A stretch of DNA of 64,000 nucleotides from Megaleporinus macrocephalus (taxonomy: Eukaryota > Chordata > Actinopteri > Characiformes > Anostomidae), in contig CM038710.1 in NCBI GenBank assembly GCA_021613375.1, positions 23,859,667-23,923,666 on the forward strand, written 5' to 3'. Below the pieces are notes generated by a model. That model did no database searches. It saw nothing but the letters and a program-made list of their open reading frames with translations, and was not told the origin of the DNA. This document shows, one piece after another, positions 24,501-39,344 of the stretch (positions within the stretch are counted from its first letter, which is position 1; the number at the start of each line of letters is the position of its first letter). Position numbers and translations under genes: made by a program.

Positions 24501-26251
24501 CTTACACATAACACTACAACATGAACATCTCCCTCATTAAATGTGCACTTTCAACCATAATACCTACCTAAATATTTACTGATGTGTTTCCATAGATCTA
24601 AATGTGGAAGTAACGTTAGTCACAGTTCCTACTGAAACACAAGTCTTTGTAACTAAAGTTCTGTTCATGTCCCAATAATGCAGCTTTAGATCACTTTATT
24701 TTATTTTATGGTCCTAATCCAACGCTGAGTTCAGTTTGGCCTGCTAAGTATTTATACATGCCAAAGAGTATGGTAGAATACCACTTGCTTAAATGTATCA
24801 TGCAGTATGGTTTTTTACCTCAAAATCATCATTTTTCTTCTTCCAGATACACGTTGTAGCATCAAAGCTGGCTGATGCAAGGTAATTACCACAAGGCGAC
24901 CAGGCAACCTTCCGGACAGTCCGCTGGTGTCCATCTGACAGCACACACTTACATTCCCAACTGTCTCCTATGTGAACGGAACATGACACATCAATTCTGC
25001 TGTGAAAGGTTCTGATTCTGTGTCATTACAGGAGCATCATACTTTACACCTCCACTAAATGAGTACTACTTAAAAGAGGTAATGACATAAGCAGAAGTAA
25101 AATCAGTAAACTGTGACAGTCCCTTTAAGTGCCTTATACTAGGCGCATGCGCACTTCTGTGCATTGCTCAGAGAGACAAAAGAGAGTAGAGATGTCAACA
25201 TGCATGCACGTATGGTGGTTAGCTTCAGGTTGTAGCCTGTATGTTCTGCCTACTGCTGTTATCTGGGATTGTGATGATGTGGAGTGTAGGTGCTCCCCAG
25301 CCCAATAAATGGTCTCCATTGCACCGCACCTGCTGTCTCCTGTGTGTTCCATCTAGAGGACAGGGCAAGTACTGAACCACCCAGAAGCATCTTCACCCCC
25401 AGGAGCGTTTGCCCCCACTAAGCATCCATCACAAAACGGCCGAGGGGTAATAAAGTCCCACCGTTATGTAGGGCAGCGTTTATGAATTGGCTCATTTATG
25501 ATAATCCAGAGACCAAAAATTCCTCTTTATAATAGTGTGTAAAGTTGTTAATAGATGCTAACTAACTTATTATTATTTGTATCAGCTTAAAGGGCAGACT
25601 GAAGCAGTTTATTATTTATTATGGCACAAAATAAAAAGTATCCAAATTAAAAGCATAATCATGGGCTGCTTATGAAAACATGAAGGCAAATGAAAATAGT
25701 AAACATAAATACGGAGAAATGTGGGAAATTCTTATGTCTGTGTCTTCTTTTAAACCAACCAATATTATAACCCAAATATATAATTTTTCTCTCCCTTTCT
25801 ATCCCTTTTTGTTATTAGTGTATTTCTTTTCACCAGTTATGATTACTACTTTACGACTTATAAAAATCTGCAAAACTTTACAAAACTAAGCAGAATGTAA
25901 TATGACTCAAAGGAGGACTGAGAACTGAACTTGACAGGAGTTGTGAAGGATTATTATCAGGCTATTTACTAAATAAACAACAAATACCAATGAAACTGTG
26001 TTACTGTGTTATTACAAAGATTATTATTAAAGAGTAACTCAGCAGTAGGTTTAGGTTTAGAGTGGCAGGTGCCGTTATCTCCTGTTTTGGGTGTACGAGG
26101 GCAGGTCTTTACCTTCTCTCCCCCAGATCCTGACCGCTCGGTCTCCTCCGCAGGACGCCAGCAGTGAACCCTTCGGGTTCCAGGCTACATACCAGCAGCG
26201 CGAGTCCGGGTGGGCGTTCAGTCTGTGCACAAGCTCCAGAGTGTCCTTCAT
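21521..26251 (-). CDS. ciao1: CIAO1, WD40 scaffold of cytosolic Fe-S assembly, 7 exons
   Basis: CIAO1 is the beta-propeller subunit of the CIA targeting complex. With CIAO2B and MMS19 it delivers 4Fe-4S clusters to cytosolic and nuclear proteins. Exons: 26251-26113, 24967-24819, 24091-23980, 23529-23441, 22637-22442, 22312-22234, 21755-21521. They total 999 bases, or 332 aa plus stop (human 339). The start reads [20 protein letters not shown]. Seven WD-type repeats are visible through [75 protein letters not shown] and [17 protein letters not shown]. The loop before KCVCTLSGF is shorter than in human ([11 protein letters not shown]). It is transcribed away from tmem127 across a shared promoter region. 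Confidence 0.97.
25113..25470. mobile_element. Possible solo LTR fragment in ciao1 intron 1
   Basis: GC-richer block in an AT-rich intron starting TGTGACAGTCCCTTTAAG, with GGCGCATGCGCAC and an internal AATAAA (about 25303) followed by a CTGTCTCCTGTGTGTTCC-type end. That layout is typical of an LTR. The exact ends and target duplication are not clear and no internal retroelement genes are present. Confidence 0.35.
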
Positions 26252-26834
26252 TTCACCCAGATCCAGCTCACTGCTAGCAAAACTTCTCTCACTTCTGATG
26301 GTAGTTGTTTTATCAGATGCTGCCTCCCTCCTTCCTTCCTGCTCGTTTCTTCTGTGTCTGTAGTCTAAACTCTTTTACGATGACAGCGCCCCCCTCAGGA
26401 CACTGTGGTCCTCACAGCCCGTCCGCCCTGACAGCCTCATCTAAACATCCGGCCAGTAACCAGACAAACGGCTCCTCTTACCGAACTTCTCATGTCTGAC
26501 AGTCTGACAGTTTGATCACAAGTCATTAAACCCTTGAAGACGTTTCCATATGTATATAAACATTAAGTTTGGAATCTAAATGTAAATATAAACAAGTACA
26601 GGTTTTTACAACGCCATTTACAGAACGATGAAGAGCTGTAGATGAAAGAGAATCAAAAAAGAATAAAGTTCAAAACATCACATTCTGGAAATTCTGTGAT
26701 TACTTATAACAGCTTTAAAATATGAATAAAAATATAGATATAAATAAATAAATACAGTAGGCTATTCATATTTATATTTTTTGTTATTTTTGAAATCTTG
26801 GCACACACAAACAAACACAAACAAACACACACAC

Positions 26835-26901
<67 letters not shown>

Positions 26902-27170
26902 TTTGTGTGTGCCAAGATTTCAAAACTGACAAAATAACATGAACCATTTTTTCAGAACGTCACGGTACCGGAACCGGAAGTCTGCAGATGGAAACACCGA
27001 GGGAAGTAGCTCGACAGCTAACACAGCTGAGCTCATAGCTGCCTTTGTTTTTATGTAGGGTTTGATTAAAAAAATCGATAATGTGGCTGTTTTAGCGATA
27101 TTCCTCTGTTGGAGGTGGGTCATTGAGAAAGGAGGCTCCGTACAGTAGTTAGTGTTCAGAGTAATAACGC
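26252..27170. promoter_or_regulatory. Divergent ciao1/tmem127 promoter region with a large hairpin
   Basis: The interval between the ciao1 start codon and the presumed tmem127 first exon. It contains an inverted repeat (26782-26939) with an AT/GT microsatellite in the loop. Beyond the hairpin, toward tmem127, the sequence becomes GC-richer (for example CGGTACCGGAACCGGAAG near 26962), suggesting the tmem127 core promoter, with an ETS-like CCGGAAG. No TATA box is seen. Confidence 0.6.
26782..26939. repeat. Hairpin inverted repeat with (AT)n(GT)n loop
   Basis: The left arm 26782-26819 includes GAAATCTTGGCACACACAAA, and the right arm 26895-26939 carries its reverse complement TTTGTGTGTGCCAAGATTTC. 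CA/GT tracts extend the pairing up to a central AT run. Arms of about 40-50 bases are near-perfect. Confidence 0.9.
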
Positions 27171-27343
27171 GTTTTGTTCGGTGTGAGAAGCGCTTTCGGT
27201 TCTTTGTGTCGCTCCGCTGTTGGTCGCTGAGTTAAAGCTCTCGGTTCGTGAGTGAGATTACAGCTTTAGCCACCAGGAAGCTCGACTTTTCACCCATGGC
27301 ACTGTCTGTTTCTCACTAGGAGGAATTTATCTATACCCCGCAG
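27170..27343 (+). other. Probable tmem127 5' untranslated exon 1
   Basis: Relatively GC-rich and CpG-containing sequence ending CCCCGCAG followed by GTAAGG at 27344, a good donor. The coding exon has its acceptor TTCACAG near 28131. The transcription start is not defined by sequence, so the left edge is approximate. Confidence 0.55.
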
Positions 27344-28202
27344 GTAAGGTTGGTCTTTAAATTATGGTACAGTGATTCCACTTCGACCACAAAACAGATT
27401 TATAGATTAAATAAATTCCCCGCTTTCTACATAAAGAGCTAGCCGTGCTGCTCCTGTTACACACACCTTTCTGTTTAAAATACTTACTTCAACGCTGAAC
27501 AGTAAGAGGTGTGGACAGCGTTTACCTTCATGTCAGGTATATGTCTAAACTGCTAATGGCATAACAATAAAAAAGTCGCTTTCAAAGGTTATTTGTTGTT
27601 TATTCGATCTGATTCTGATCACTTTTCCAGTAATGTCTTTTCAGTTGAGGACACACCAAGAGAGCTGCTTGAATTCGTTTACTTTTATTTAATAATCTGG
27701 TTGGGTCTCTTGTGTTTACCTAAAACAGAAGTGAGAAGTGTTAACCGAAAAGGTTTAGGTATCTATTTCTTGTTAGAGGTAATTGCAATGCCAGTGTAAC
27801 TTAAGTATCTGATGAGATGAGGATCATAAAATATCCTTAGCTACACAGTAATGCTGAGTCTAAAAACTCATCACAGATTAAATTTAGAAACCACGTTTTA
27901 AGTGCAATGTTTTAAAATAATTAAAGGCAACATTACAAAACAATCATGGAAAGGTCCTTATGGGTTGTACTAAACAGTAGCAACCCTAATCTGTGGCTGT
28001 AGTGATGATCTTTCACAGCTTCAAATGTAGGTTTCTGCTGTTAATGAAGTCTAACCAAGGTCTTGTAATTTCATGATCCTATTCATGATTTCTATACAGA
28101 ACCTCCTACTGACTTGATTTTCTTTTCACAGTTTTTTCTCTGAACAACATCTGCTACTTTTGTGCCCGGTGCTGTTTGGCTGTGACATTTGAGTACTGCA
28201 TA

Positions 28203-30393
<2,191 letters not shown>

Positions 30394-32075
30394 TTCAGCA
30401 TCAGTTACCAGCATCCTTGTTCTTATGATGTGTATACTCCCTTCCCTGCTTCAGGTACCCCTGTCAAGCTCCAAACAAATCATGGACCGAGAGATATGCA
30501 GAGTCCAGTTGCCAAGTCATAAATGACCTAAATAGGCCTAAAACTTTAATATTACATCATATGCAAGCATTGTTTCATGTCCATGCACATACTTAAAGTA
30601 GCACTTCTGCTATTGCTTCAGTGCATGGAACAAATTGATGAGTTTTGCTGCAGCAGTGCTTCTAGAATTGCTGATCAACATGCAGGGTTAATCTTTCCTT
30701 GCAGTAGTTGCATGTGTGTGCCAGTAAAGGCCTGAGACCCATACAGAACTCCTTTAAAAATCCTTGGTCTAAAGTGACACGCTTTAACATGCATTCATGT
30801 AAAATGGAGCATTTTGGCACCATATGTTTGGCTGCTTTTACGAGGGCACTTTAAATTGTGGGCTTTGAGAGAGTTTTCCATTTGCATTTGCATTTTTTTC
30901 CTGTTCTGTTGGATCACTAGTCTGTCAGCTTCTTTTTACATTCCACCTGTACAGCGCTCCACATTGTAGGTTTTTTTAAAAACCATCATTATACCATATA
31001 CCCTGTTTTTATTTTGTGTATTCTAGTCCAACTGGTCATGTGTAAAACATCTGGTTTGTCACTTTATCAAGCAGTTACAGCATTAACATCTAACCAGCCT
31101 GATTAATTAACAGATATTTGATTGATTTCTGAGTGGCCCACAAAACAGAATTCTCTTTCCAAACACTGGTAACTTAATGGTGCCCTATACAGGGCATTTT
31201 ATCTTTTATATATTTGTTTCATATTTCATTAGATAGTGTAACGCAATGTTATTAACTTACATTTGAATTTGAATGCTTGATCATTGACCCCCGACTTGAC
31301 AAAATGTTTGTAGACTTGCTAACGAAAACCTTCAAATTTGACTTTAAGAATTGTTTTATTTATTATTTTTATATTAGTTTCATTTTAAATGTTAGCAAGT
31401 CAATTCATTTTTAAGTCTTGTGGAGATTTGAAATTATTTTAACTAGCTGGTTAGTTATTAAGTGAGTTAACTTGCACAGATACCCCAGAGAGCACAGGCT
31501 ATTTATTTGACTTTTTTTATATTGTTAATTATTAAGTATAATCAGCATTTACGTAGCTCTCTGTGGGACAACCAGTTTTATCAAATTTGTCGACTGTAAT
31601 TTGGAAGTGTTCCAATTTGCCAACCTATTATGAGTGTATTCTTTATTTGTTTGAGGTTTTGATTATATATCTGTTTATTCTTTTTTTGTGTGCGTGTGTG
31701 TAATTTGCGTGCTTTGGTGGTGTTAGTGCGATTTAGGATGTCCAAACTTGCCACTTGTGCGACACAGTGAAATCAATGCAAATTACAAGTCATAGCTTTA
31801 TTCACACTTTCACAGTCTAACATTGCCTGATCTGCTGAAATCACTTATTGTTAAGTCATTTTTGATATGTGCACTGTCACGGCATGCCCTGACAATTTGA
31901 TACCGTACTTGTGTTTACTCAGTGGACGTTAAAGATCTGATTGTAAACATGTTCAGTTTTACACTATTTTTTTTCTTCTTGATTGAGGTGGTTTGTGGCC
32001 GTTCTACTATGTTCAGTTTCTCTTTGATTTCTGTAGCTGTATCATTAACATGTAAAAACAATAAATGATTTGATG
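30394..32075 (+). other. tmem127 3' UTR
   Basis: A long gene-free stretch after the tmem127 stop. It ends with AATAAA at 32060-32065, preceded by no other convincing signal. AT-rich with several T runs. Extent is inferred from the polyadenylation signal. Confidence 0.6.
32060..32065 (+). terminator. tmem127 polyadenylation signal AATAAA
   Basis: Canonical hexamer followed by a T/GT-rich downstream stretch, about 1.7 kb after the stop codon. Confidence 0.6.
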
Positions 32076-32719
32076 TTTTTGTGGTATTATCGACTGACTG
32101 TGTAGTTATTTACAATCTTTAGAAATGCTGCCTTAGGTTGTAGCTTTCTTTTTTTAATCCTCTAAAGAGATGAAATGCACAACTGTTGTTGGGTCTTTGG
32201 GATTACAACTGAATGATTCTGTGGAATGAACTTCTCCTGCGCAGCCAGGCACATTTCTTTATCACTCTATTAATTTATCTTCGACTGCTGTGGGTGGCTT
32301 GTGCTTTTCAAGAGGATATCAGAATAATAGAACAGCAAGAGCTTTAGTCCAAGAAGCCATTCTTCTATTTGTTCCCAGGCCTTACATAATCCTGCAGTGG
32401 GATGGTTCAGTGCAGAATCTGCTTTAGAGAATAGTGTGTCGCAAATACCTACGTAATAACAATGTGAGAGATGTTGTTTTGTTGTGTGATTGCGAGGAAA
32501 ATACAATAATTCTGATCTCAGTAAATCATAACCCAATTAATATACAGAAACAAAAGTATATTCAGTGTTATGAATATGATTACAGTCATATAAGCAAGCA
32601 GTATGTTCTGTACTGCTGAACTGAACCTGAAGTTGGTCTAAACCTTCATATGTGTGAATGTAATGATGATATATGTAGGTGATTGCAATATTAAGAGTCA
32701 TAAAAAATGAAATAATATA

Positions 32720-33195
32720 TAACATTAAACCACCACCTTGTTAGTTATTTACACTTGTTGTTGTATTTACGCTTGTTTTATCAGCTCCGCTTACCATATA
32801 GGAGCAATTTTTAGTTAGTACAATTACACAGTGTAGTCATCTGATCACTTTGTTTTCCCGGATCACCTTGTTTTTCAACTGTGAGGTCCCCCACAGGAAC
32901 ACCACAGAGCAAGTATTATTTGGTTGGTGAATAATTTCTAGCACTGCAGTGACACTGACATAGTGGAGGTGTGTTAGTATGTGCTGTGCTGATATGAGTA
33001 GATCAGACACAGCAGTGCTGCTACCAGCCAGCAGCCTCCTGTTAGCAATGTCCTGTGACCACCCATGAAGGACTAAAGAATGTCCAACACAAACCATGCA
33101 GCAACAGATGAGCTATCATCCCTGACTTTACATCTACAAGGTGGACCATCGAATTAAGGATGTCTAATAGTGTGGACAATAAGTGGACACAATGT
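32720..33195. repeat. Palindromic interspersed repeat, copy C
   Basis: Shares CTTACCATATAGGAGCA, ACCACAGAGCAAGTATTATT, TGACACTGACATAG and CAGACACAGCAGTGCTGCT with copies A, B and D. The second half is partly replaced or truncated, ending near GGTGGACCATCGAATTAAGG. Non-coding. Confidence 0.8.
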
Positions 33196-33299
33196 ATAGC
33201 AGGTGTAAAGTGGTATTACGAGACGGGCAGGATGAGACTAACGTTAGCGGGTTAGCATGCTATCTTTTTAGATATCTCTACACACGATACACAGATATA

Positions 33300-33880
33300 C
33301 AGTTATGCCCAGAAATAATTGGACAGGGGCACAAGTTTTGCCATTTTAACTGTTTACTAAACCAGATTCAAGATACTGTTATATCATTGATGTGGGCTTA
33401 AAGTGCAGACACTCAGCTTTAATTAAAGGGTATTCTCATCCTAACTGGAGGAAGGGTTTAGGAATGACAGCTCTTTAATATGTAGCTGCCAAAAGTAATT
33501 GGACAACTATCTCAAAAGCTATTTCATGGGCTTTTCCCTCAGTAATCCATCATCAATTAAGCAGGTAAAAGGTCCAGAGTTGATTCCAGGTGTGGCATTT
33601 ACATTAGGAAGCTGTTGCTGTGAACCCACAACATGGAGTGAGATCAGAGAGATAGCGGAAATGTTAGGAGTGGCCGAATTAACAGTGGTACAACTTGAGG
33701 GGGAAAAAGCGCAGTGGTGAGCTCGGGACCTCAAAAAGACCTGGACGTCCTCGAAAGATATTAGTGGTGGATGATTGCAGAATCCTTTCCATGGTGAAGA
33801 AAAATCCCTTCACAACATCCACCTCAGTGAAGAACACTCTCCAGCAAGGGCGTAGGAGTAGGTTTGACATTGGGTGGGCA
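33300..33880 (+). mobile_element. Tc1-like element, 5' half only (second family)
   Basis: Starts at a TA with CAGTTATGCCCAGAAATAAT, a Tc1 terminal repeat whose complement recurs at 44014-44026. It then carries a non-coding leader and degraded transposase N-terminus: an IREIAEMLGVAELTV helix-turn-helix stretch (about 33645-33690), then a KRPGRPRK-type basic linker (about 33734-33757). It breaks off near 33880, before the catalytic domain, and is frame-broken. Confidence 0.85.
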
Positions 33881-34387
33881 CATTGAATCATATGAATCAT
33901 ATGAAACATATGAATCAAAGCCCACCCTATTCCCTAAATATTAGCTATAAACTGATTCCACTGTAGGTAAGGTAGTAAATCACTGTATGTATAGTGACAT
34001 AGAACAACATTTGTGGAATTGCAGTAAATTACAAATTAATAAACAAAGTACATTATCTGTACGTCTGTTTATTATTAGATAAATCAAATTAAAGATCACT
34101 TTACTAACTAAACTAGATATTCCACACTACATAGCACTGTTGTCAGAAAACTTTAAAATTATACACGCAATATCTGGATTATATACATATATAACCAAAA
34201 TATTATTTTCTTTTGTGGCATAATACTGAAATGAAATGCCAAAACAAGGTATGTTAAGGTTTCCTGACTAGACAAGAGTAACATTAATGTAAGACAATAA
34301 GTGTCCCAAACAGCACCCTCTGGAACATTACATACTGCACTACTGACAGCACTTCTAATGCTTTCTAATAGAGAACACAGAGAAGCT

Positions 34388-34700
34388 GTAAGGAAAACCT
34401 GGTTTCAGCCTGGCCCAAGCTCATTTAATACCTTAAAATAACTGCCAACTTCGGAACATTGTATAGTAATGCACACAACAAAATGAATAGGAAGCTGAAG
34501 TTCCAGGTGGACACTGAAGGCATTATTCACTTCGGGTCAGAAATATCCTACATAGAGAGGTTCCTTCCCCTGTAAGGAAAACCTTGTTTTAGCTTGGCCC
34601 AAGCTGATTTAATATATTAAAACATTTAGAATTTGTTTCCTGAGTTATATTCCACACTGGAAAATAAACAGGAAGCTAAAGTTCTATATAGACTTTGTTA
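34388..34700. repeat. Diverged tandem duplication, about 185-bp period
   Basis: Two copies share GTAAGGAAAACCTKGTTT, GGCCCAAGCT and CAGGAAGCTRAAGTTC in the same order at a spacing of about 185 bases. No coding content. Confidence 0.7.
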
Positions 34701-35812
34701 GTTTGAATGGCTGTTGTCCAGAACATGCTAGTATCTTGAACCACAGTCTATGTAGATTAGTAAAACAAAAACTAGACAGGCTTTCAAGGAGTTCATGATA
34801 ATGAGCTAGCGCCAACTCACAACATGAGTGACTGTCTTTGACGATCGTTTTACTTTATTTAATTTTTCTATTCAAATAGAAACAACAATATTAACACACA
34901 AAAATTATTTCTCCACGTCACAGAAAGCATCCTAAACCAAGGCTTTCAATAAGTGTAATTCTGTTTTTTTTGTGTTCCTTTTTTCTTTTCTTTCTTTTTG
35001 TAAAAGGCCAAAGTTCTTTACTTTTCAGCTGTTTAAAAATCATGAAATACAAATTACTAAATTCAACTTATATTATACAGTTTATCATCTGGTAGACAAT
35101 TTTTATACAAAGTGAAGTACACCAGCATGAAAAAAAACATAACATACAACATCATATATTTACAGAATTTTTTTATTACCTTTGTAGTCAAAACCTTCAT
35201 GTTCACAAGGGTAAGACAAACATAGCACACATTCCTAATTCCATCATTAGTCTGTCTCTATCATTAGCCTCTCTAGTCTGCTAAAATGGGAAAGTGCGCA
35301 GCATATCGGGTTTGTGAATAGCCTCTTTGTTTTGCCGCCATTCGCTAAAAGGGAAACCGCGAATAAGGAACTCCAGCCCGCGAATAAGACACTGCTAATA
35401 AGGAGCCAAACGAATCGGGAGCTGCGAATAAGTAACTAACTTTAGCCTCGTACAGAATACAGACTGAATCAGAAATATGGACTGCTGATAATGACTGCAA
35501 TGTGTTGGTTCTGAGTGATAAAGTACAAAAATACTTCTTTGCAAAACTTACTAGACACACAACACCAGTCAAATAAAGTACTGACACTGTGTGTGCGCGA
35601 GATGCAAAAAGGATCATACCATTTTGCAATGCGGGGGGTGGGGGGGCCTGCTGTCTTTTTGTTGTTAAAATAATTAGTTTAATCATATACCTTCTATTGT
35701 TTTAACATTTCCAGCTTGTCAGAGACAAATTAGCGTTGAAATAATAAAAAAAGCGTTCTTTATTATAATCTTTAGGGGTGCTGAGACTTGTAAATTTAAA
35801 TCCAAACAAGGG

Positions 35813-35813
<1 letters not shown>

Positions 35814-35868
<55 letters not shown>
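35814..35868. repeat. (AT)n microsatellite
   Basis: Pure TA dinucleotide run of about 50 bases followed by a short GT run. Apparent Tyr-Ile reading frames across it are artefacts. Confidence 0.95.
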
Positions 35869-35876
<8 letters not shown>

Positions 35877-36037
35877 ATAGTCACTCACTTATGTTTATTT
35901 ATATTGCTACTTGTTTTTTTACAGGACTTGTTACATGTCATTTTAAGTTTGTCTCTACAAATTAAAAATGTTTAAACATGGGGGAGGTGTGTGTTTATGT
36001 TTATATGGCTTGACTCCATGTGAATCACAGTATCAGT

Positions 36038-36135
36038 ACGTTCAGTGAACGAATCAGTGAGTGAACGGGAGCCCTCAGTTCAGTGAACGAATCAGTGAGA
36101 GAACGGGAGCCCTCAGTTCAGTGAACGAATCAGTG
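36038..36135. repeat. 38-bp tandem repeat, 2.6 copies
   Basis: Unit beginning GTTCAGTGAACGAATCAGTG followed by AGAGAACGGGAGCCCT, repeated twice in full and once in part. Related CGAATCGTTCG and GTACGTTCACTC words follow to 36330, suggesting a decayed transposon end. Confidence 0.75.
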
Positions 36136-36339
36136 AGCAAGCACAGTTCCCACGCAATAAGAGTCTCCGCCACCAGCTTTTCACAGACCACATAGCAGTT
36201 CCCCTGCCGGCCTGCATGGTCGCTGCTGAGCTCAACTACTGAACTGAGGAAGGAACGAGTCAGCTGAGGAAGTGATTCAGTACGTTCACTCAAATGATTC
36301 ATTCATTCGAACGAATCGTTCGCAGACGACACAACACTA

Positions 36340-38900
36340 CTCTCTCGCTCTCTCCCTCCGTGGGTGTGCGCGCGCGTCGTCTGGGAGAGAAACGTGTGCT
36401 GTTAATATTAGTTCAAATGGGCTAATATTAGTTCATCTGAGCCTAAAATCACCTCTGGTGCAGTATTCTTGAGCTTTACATCAGTCGCCCTGACATCAGT
36501 GTTTTATTTAGGTGTGAAGAGAAGAAACTCTAGTGAGTTTGGGCGATTTTAGGAAGTGAAATAAGGATTAAGGTGTAAATACAAATGTGTGAGGTGCCTA
36601 AAGCGTTTATGAGTTAAATAAAAGTGTGTGAAATAAAAAACATCAGGAGTATAATGTGTGTATATGATGATTAAGAGAGTCACACAGCTAATAACTGGTG
36701 TGTTAGCAAGCCTGTGAGCAGTAGCGCTCATTAGCGTCGTAGTTACCGGCACTGATATAGGCTTATATTATATTATATTATATTATATTATATTATATTA
36801 TAAGTCTGAAGATCTGTTAAATACTGGTCTATCCTTTATTTTGAGTTAGTTATGCGTCGAGTACAATGTGTTGAACCAAGTGCTGCTTTGCGTCAGACCA
36901 ACACAACTGAACGACACACAGATAAGAGGAGAGATGCACTGACCACCACACACACACATAAGAAATAAGTCTACCCGGGTAGTGAAGAACACTTTCAGAA
37001 CGAAAAGGAGGAACATTGAGGAAAAAAACATTACATACATACGAAACACAAAGAATTAACAGGGAATAAAAGACTCAGGTGTTGAAATGGACTTGTATTA
37101 CTTGTTCTGATTGTTAAACGAGTCCTGTTGTGTAAAAACTAGTTTTCATTCTTGCGTCACAGTACTGTTAACTGTGGGAAACAAGAACTTTGTACTGTTT
37201 TTCCTTTTATGTTTTTGCAAAGCACTGACTTTACTTTGTTGACTAGAAAAGCTCTATTTGCAGTTTCTGTTTTCTTTTTTTTCTTTTTCTCAAGCCAAGA
37301 AAGAGAGAGAGGTATTTCATTTGTATTTTTTACCCATTTTTATATCGACTGAGACTGCTCTTTTCACTTTTCTTGCATTTATACTCATATTTTATACTCA
37401 CATTTGCACATACATATCTATCTCACAAATTATTTGAAGGACTCAGATGTTTTTTAATAAACAGTAAATAAACAGTTGTAACTCCAGAGCCTTGCATGCT
37501 GTTATTTGCATTTCAGTCAAAGCCCTCCTTATTGAATCTGGTGTGATTTTGAAGCTGGTCTATATGAACTCACAGAAGAAACATTGTGGTAGCTAAGGTC
37601 TAGGTATAAGCATTAAGTGTTATTCTTATTTTGAGCTGCAGTAGTAACACTTACTGTGATCCACGCTGTGCTGTGTTACATGAATCACATAACTGGATCA
37701 TTTTCTATTAAATGGTGCTGTAACATTAGGGAGCTGAGCTGCCGCTCAGTTTATCCGTAACCTAGCAACAAGTGAAGTTCTGCAGCCAATCACGAGAAGC
37801 TTTGGGGGGGGTGCCAGTGTTGAAGGACAAAAAGCAACATGCTCCCGAAAATAATCCTGTTCAACTACAGAGATTATGTAGTAAATAAAAAAGACCTGCG
37901 ACATGCAGGACATGTGGTGTCAAGATCACAGATGGAGCTGCAACCACTTCAAACTTGATATGTATGTTTCAGATATAGCAGTTAGGTTAGCTAGCTAGCT
38001 AGCTAACAAGTTAGCAAACTTAGTGACATAATGATAAACCCAGCATCTCAGACAGGAAGTGTTCAAGTAGTGCAGAACAGTGCCAAACACTGATCAGTCC
38101 ACATGCTGTTAGACCTGAAAGACCAGGTCCATATATTAATGCTTATTAGTTTAGAATTAAAATTGTTGTAGGTGTAATGAGTACTAATACTTCCATATAG
38201 TGCAGTGTTTCTCAGCCTTGGCCTTCGAGGCCCACTGCCTCACATTTTAGTGTTTTTCCTGCTTCAACACTTATTTTAACTCTGTAATGGACTGGTAATG
38301 AGGTGATTAGTGATTAGAACTGCTTGAAATGATCTAATTTCATATGCAAGTTATTTTTGTCATAACACAAACTTTAAAAACGTTAATTTTATATTAATGT
38401 TACTTTAATATTCTACTAATCAACTGCATCAATTGTGTTAAAAACTGAAATGACGCTACATCTGGTGACTTGATTTGGGACTTAACTCAAGACTCGCTTG
38501 TATTGAATGGGACTTAACTCAAGACTCGCTTGTATTGACTTAGGACTTGACTTAAGACTTGATTGTCAAAACTTTAGACTTACTTATTACTTGCAACTTA
38601 GTGAATTGGTCCCATGTCTGGTACTTACACACCTGTATTGATTAATCTTATGCAAAAACTTATCTTAATATCTCTTCCTGTTCTGGAAAAGTCATCTGGA
38701 GTAACACTGCTAATCAATTATACTCACGTTAATACTGATATGTAATTACATGAGAGTTATAACTGTTATAACTATTAAGATACTCTTATGAGACTCAAAA
38801 ATAGTTGCTACACATGTGTAATTACATAAGCTGTACTGCTGTGATACACCTGTAACAGTGAGTACATCACCAGTAATCAGTAGTGAGTACAGTGGTAGAA
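36340..38900. other. Gene-free repeat-poor stretch
   Basis: No gene is recognised. It holds a (TATAT)n run at about 36768-36803, a one-sided fragment of a known fish inverted-repeat element at 38204-38280, and a doubled block GGGACTTAACTCAAGACTCG at about 38475-38535. Confidence 0.5.
38204..38280. mobile_element. Terminal fragment of a fish inverted-repeat element
   Basis: Begins CAGTGTTTCTCAGCCTTGGC, followed by a CGAGGCCCACTGCC word and then ATTTTAGTGTTTTTCCTGC. I recognise this as the end of a common MITE-like repeat of otophysan fishes. The opposite inverted end is absent. Confidence 0.55.
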
Positions 38901-39344
38901 CACTCGCACAGCGTCAGTGCCGCCTGGGGTCTCAAGTGCTTATAACCTAGTCCGGGTAAACCTGGTCCTCCTAGTAAAGGAGTATGATGAGTGGAAGACT
39001 ATCACCTCCAGGGGGCGCTATGAGCACGGTGTTATGAAGGAGATTTTTAATTTCTCCATAGAAATGTGGGACTGTTCCTCCGCTGACCTGTACAGCACCT
39101 CTCAGAGGCTACTGTTGGGTGGTGTACCTGTTGGTGAGAGATCTGCTGGACGTGCTGCTTCTACAACCCACTGGAAGATGTTCTGTCCAGTTGACAGGAG
39201 CATCATCAGATGGAGAGAACCATCTAGTCTGTTCTGACTGAGCTGTTATCAGGTGTCGAAGTCAGTGGTTACGTGTGGACAGTCACACACAGCAGACAGA
39301 CTCCTGCTCTAACTGGACCATACTGAACTCTCATTAAACACTCC

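Larger units (their letters stand above)
33900..36030. other. Intergenic desert with a local duplication and an (AT)n run
   Basis: No gene is recognised. About 34388-34520 and 34573-34700 are diverged tandem copies sharing GTAAGGAAAACCT and TGGCCCAAGCT. At 35355-35435 the word GCGAATAAG occurs several times in degenerate form. A pure AT run occupies 35814-35868. Nothing suggests a protein-coding exon. Confidence 0.55.

Noticed and set aside
38917..39237. 106-codon open frame starting MPPGVSSAYN
   Set aside because: No recognised domain, no convincing splice or promoter signals, and it ends near a palindromic repeat. It is within what chance allows in a 64-kb window.
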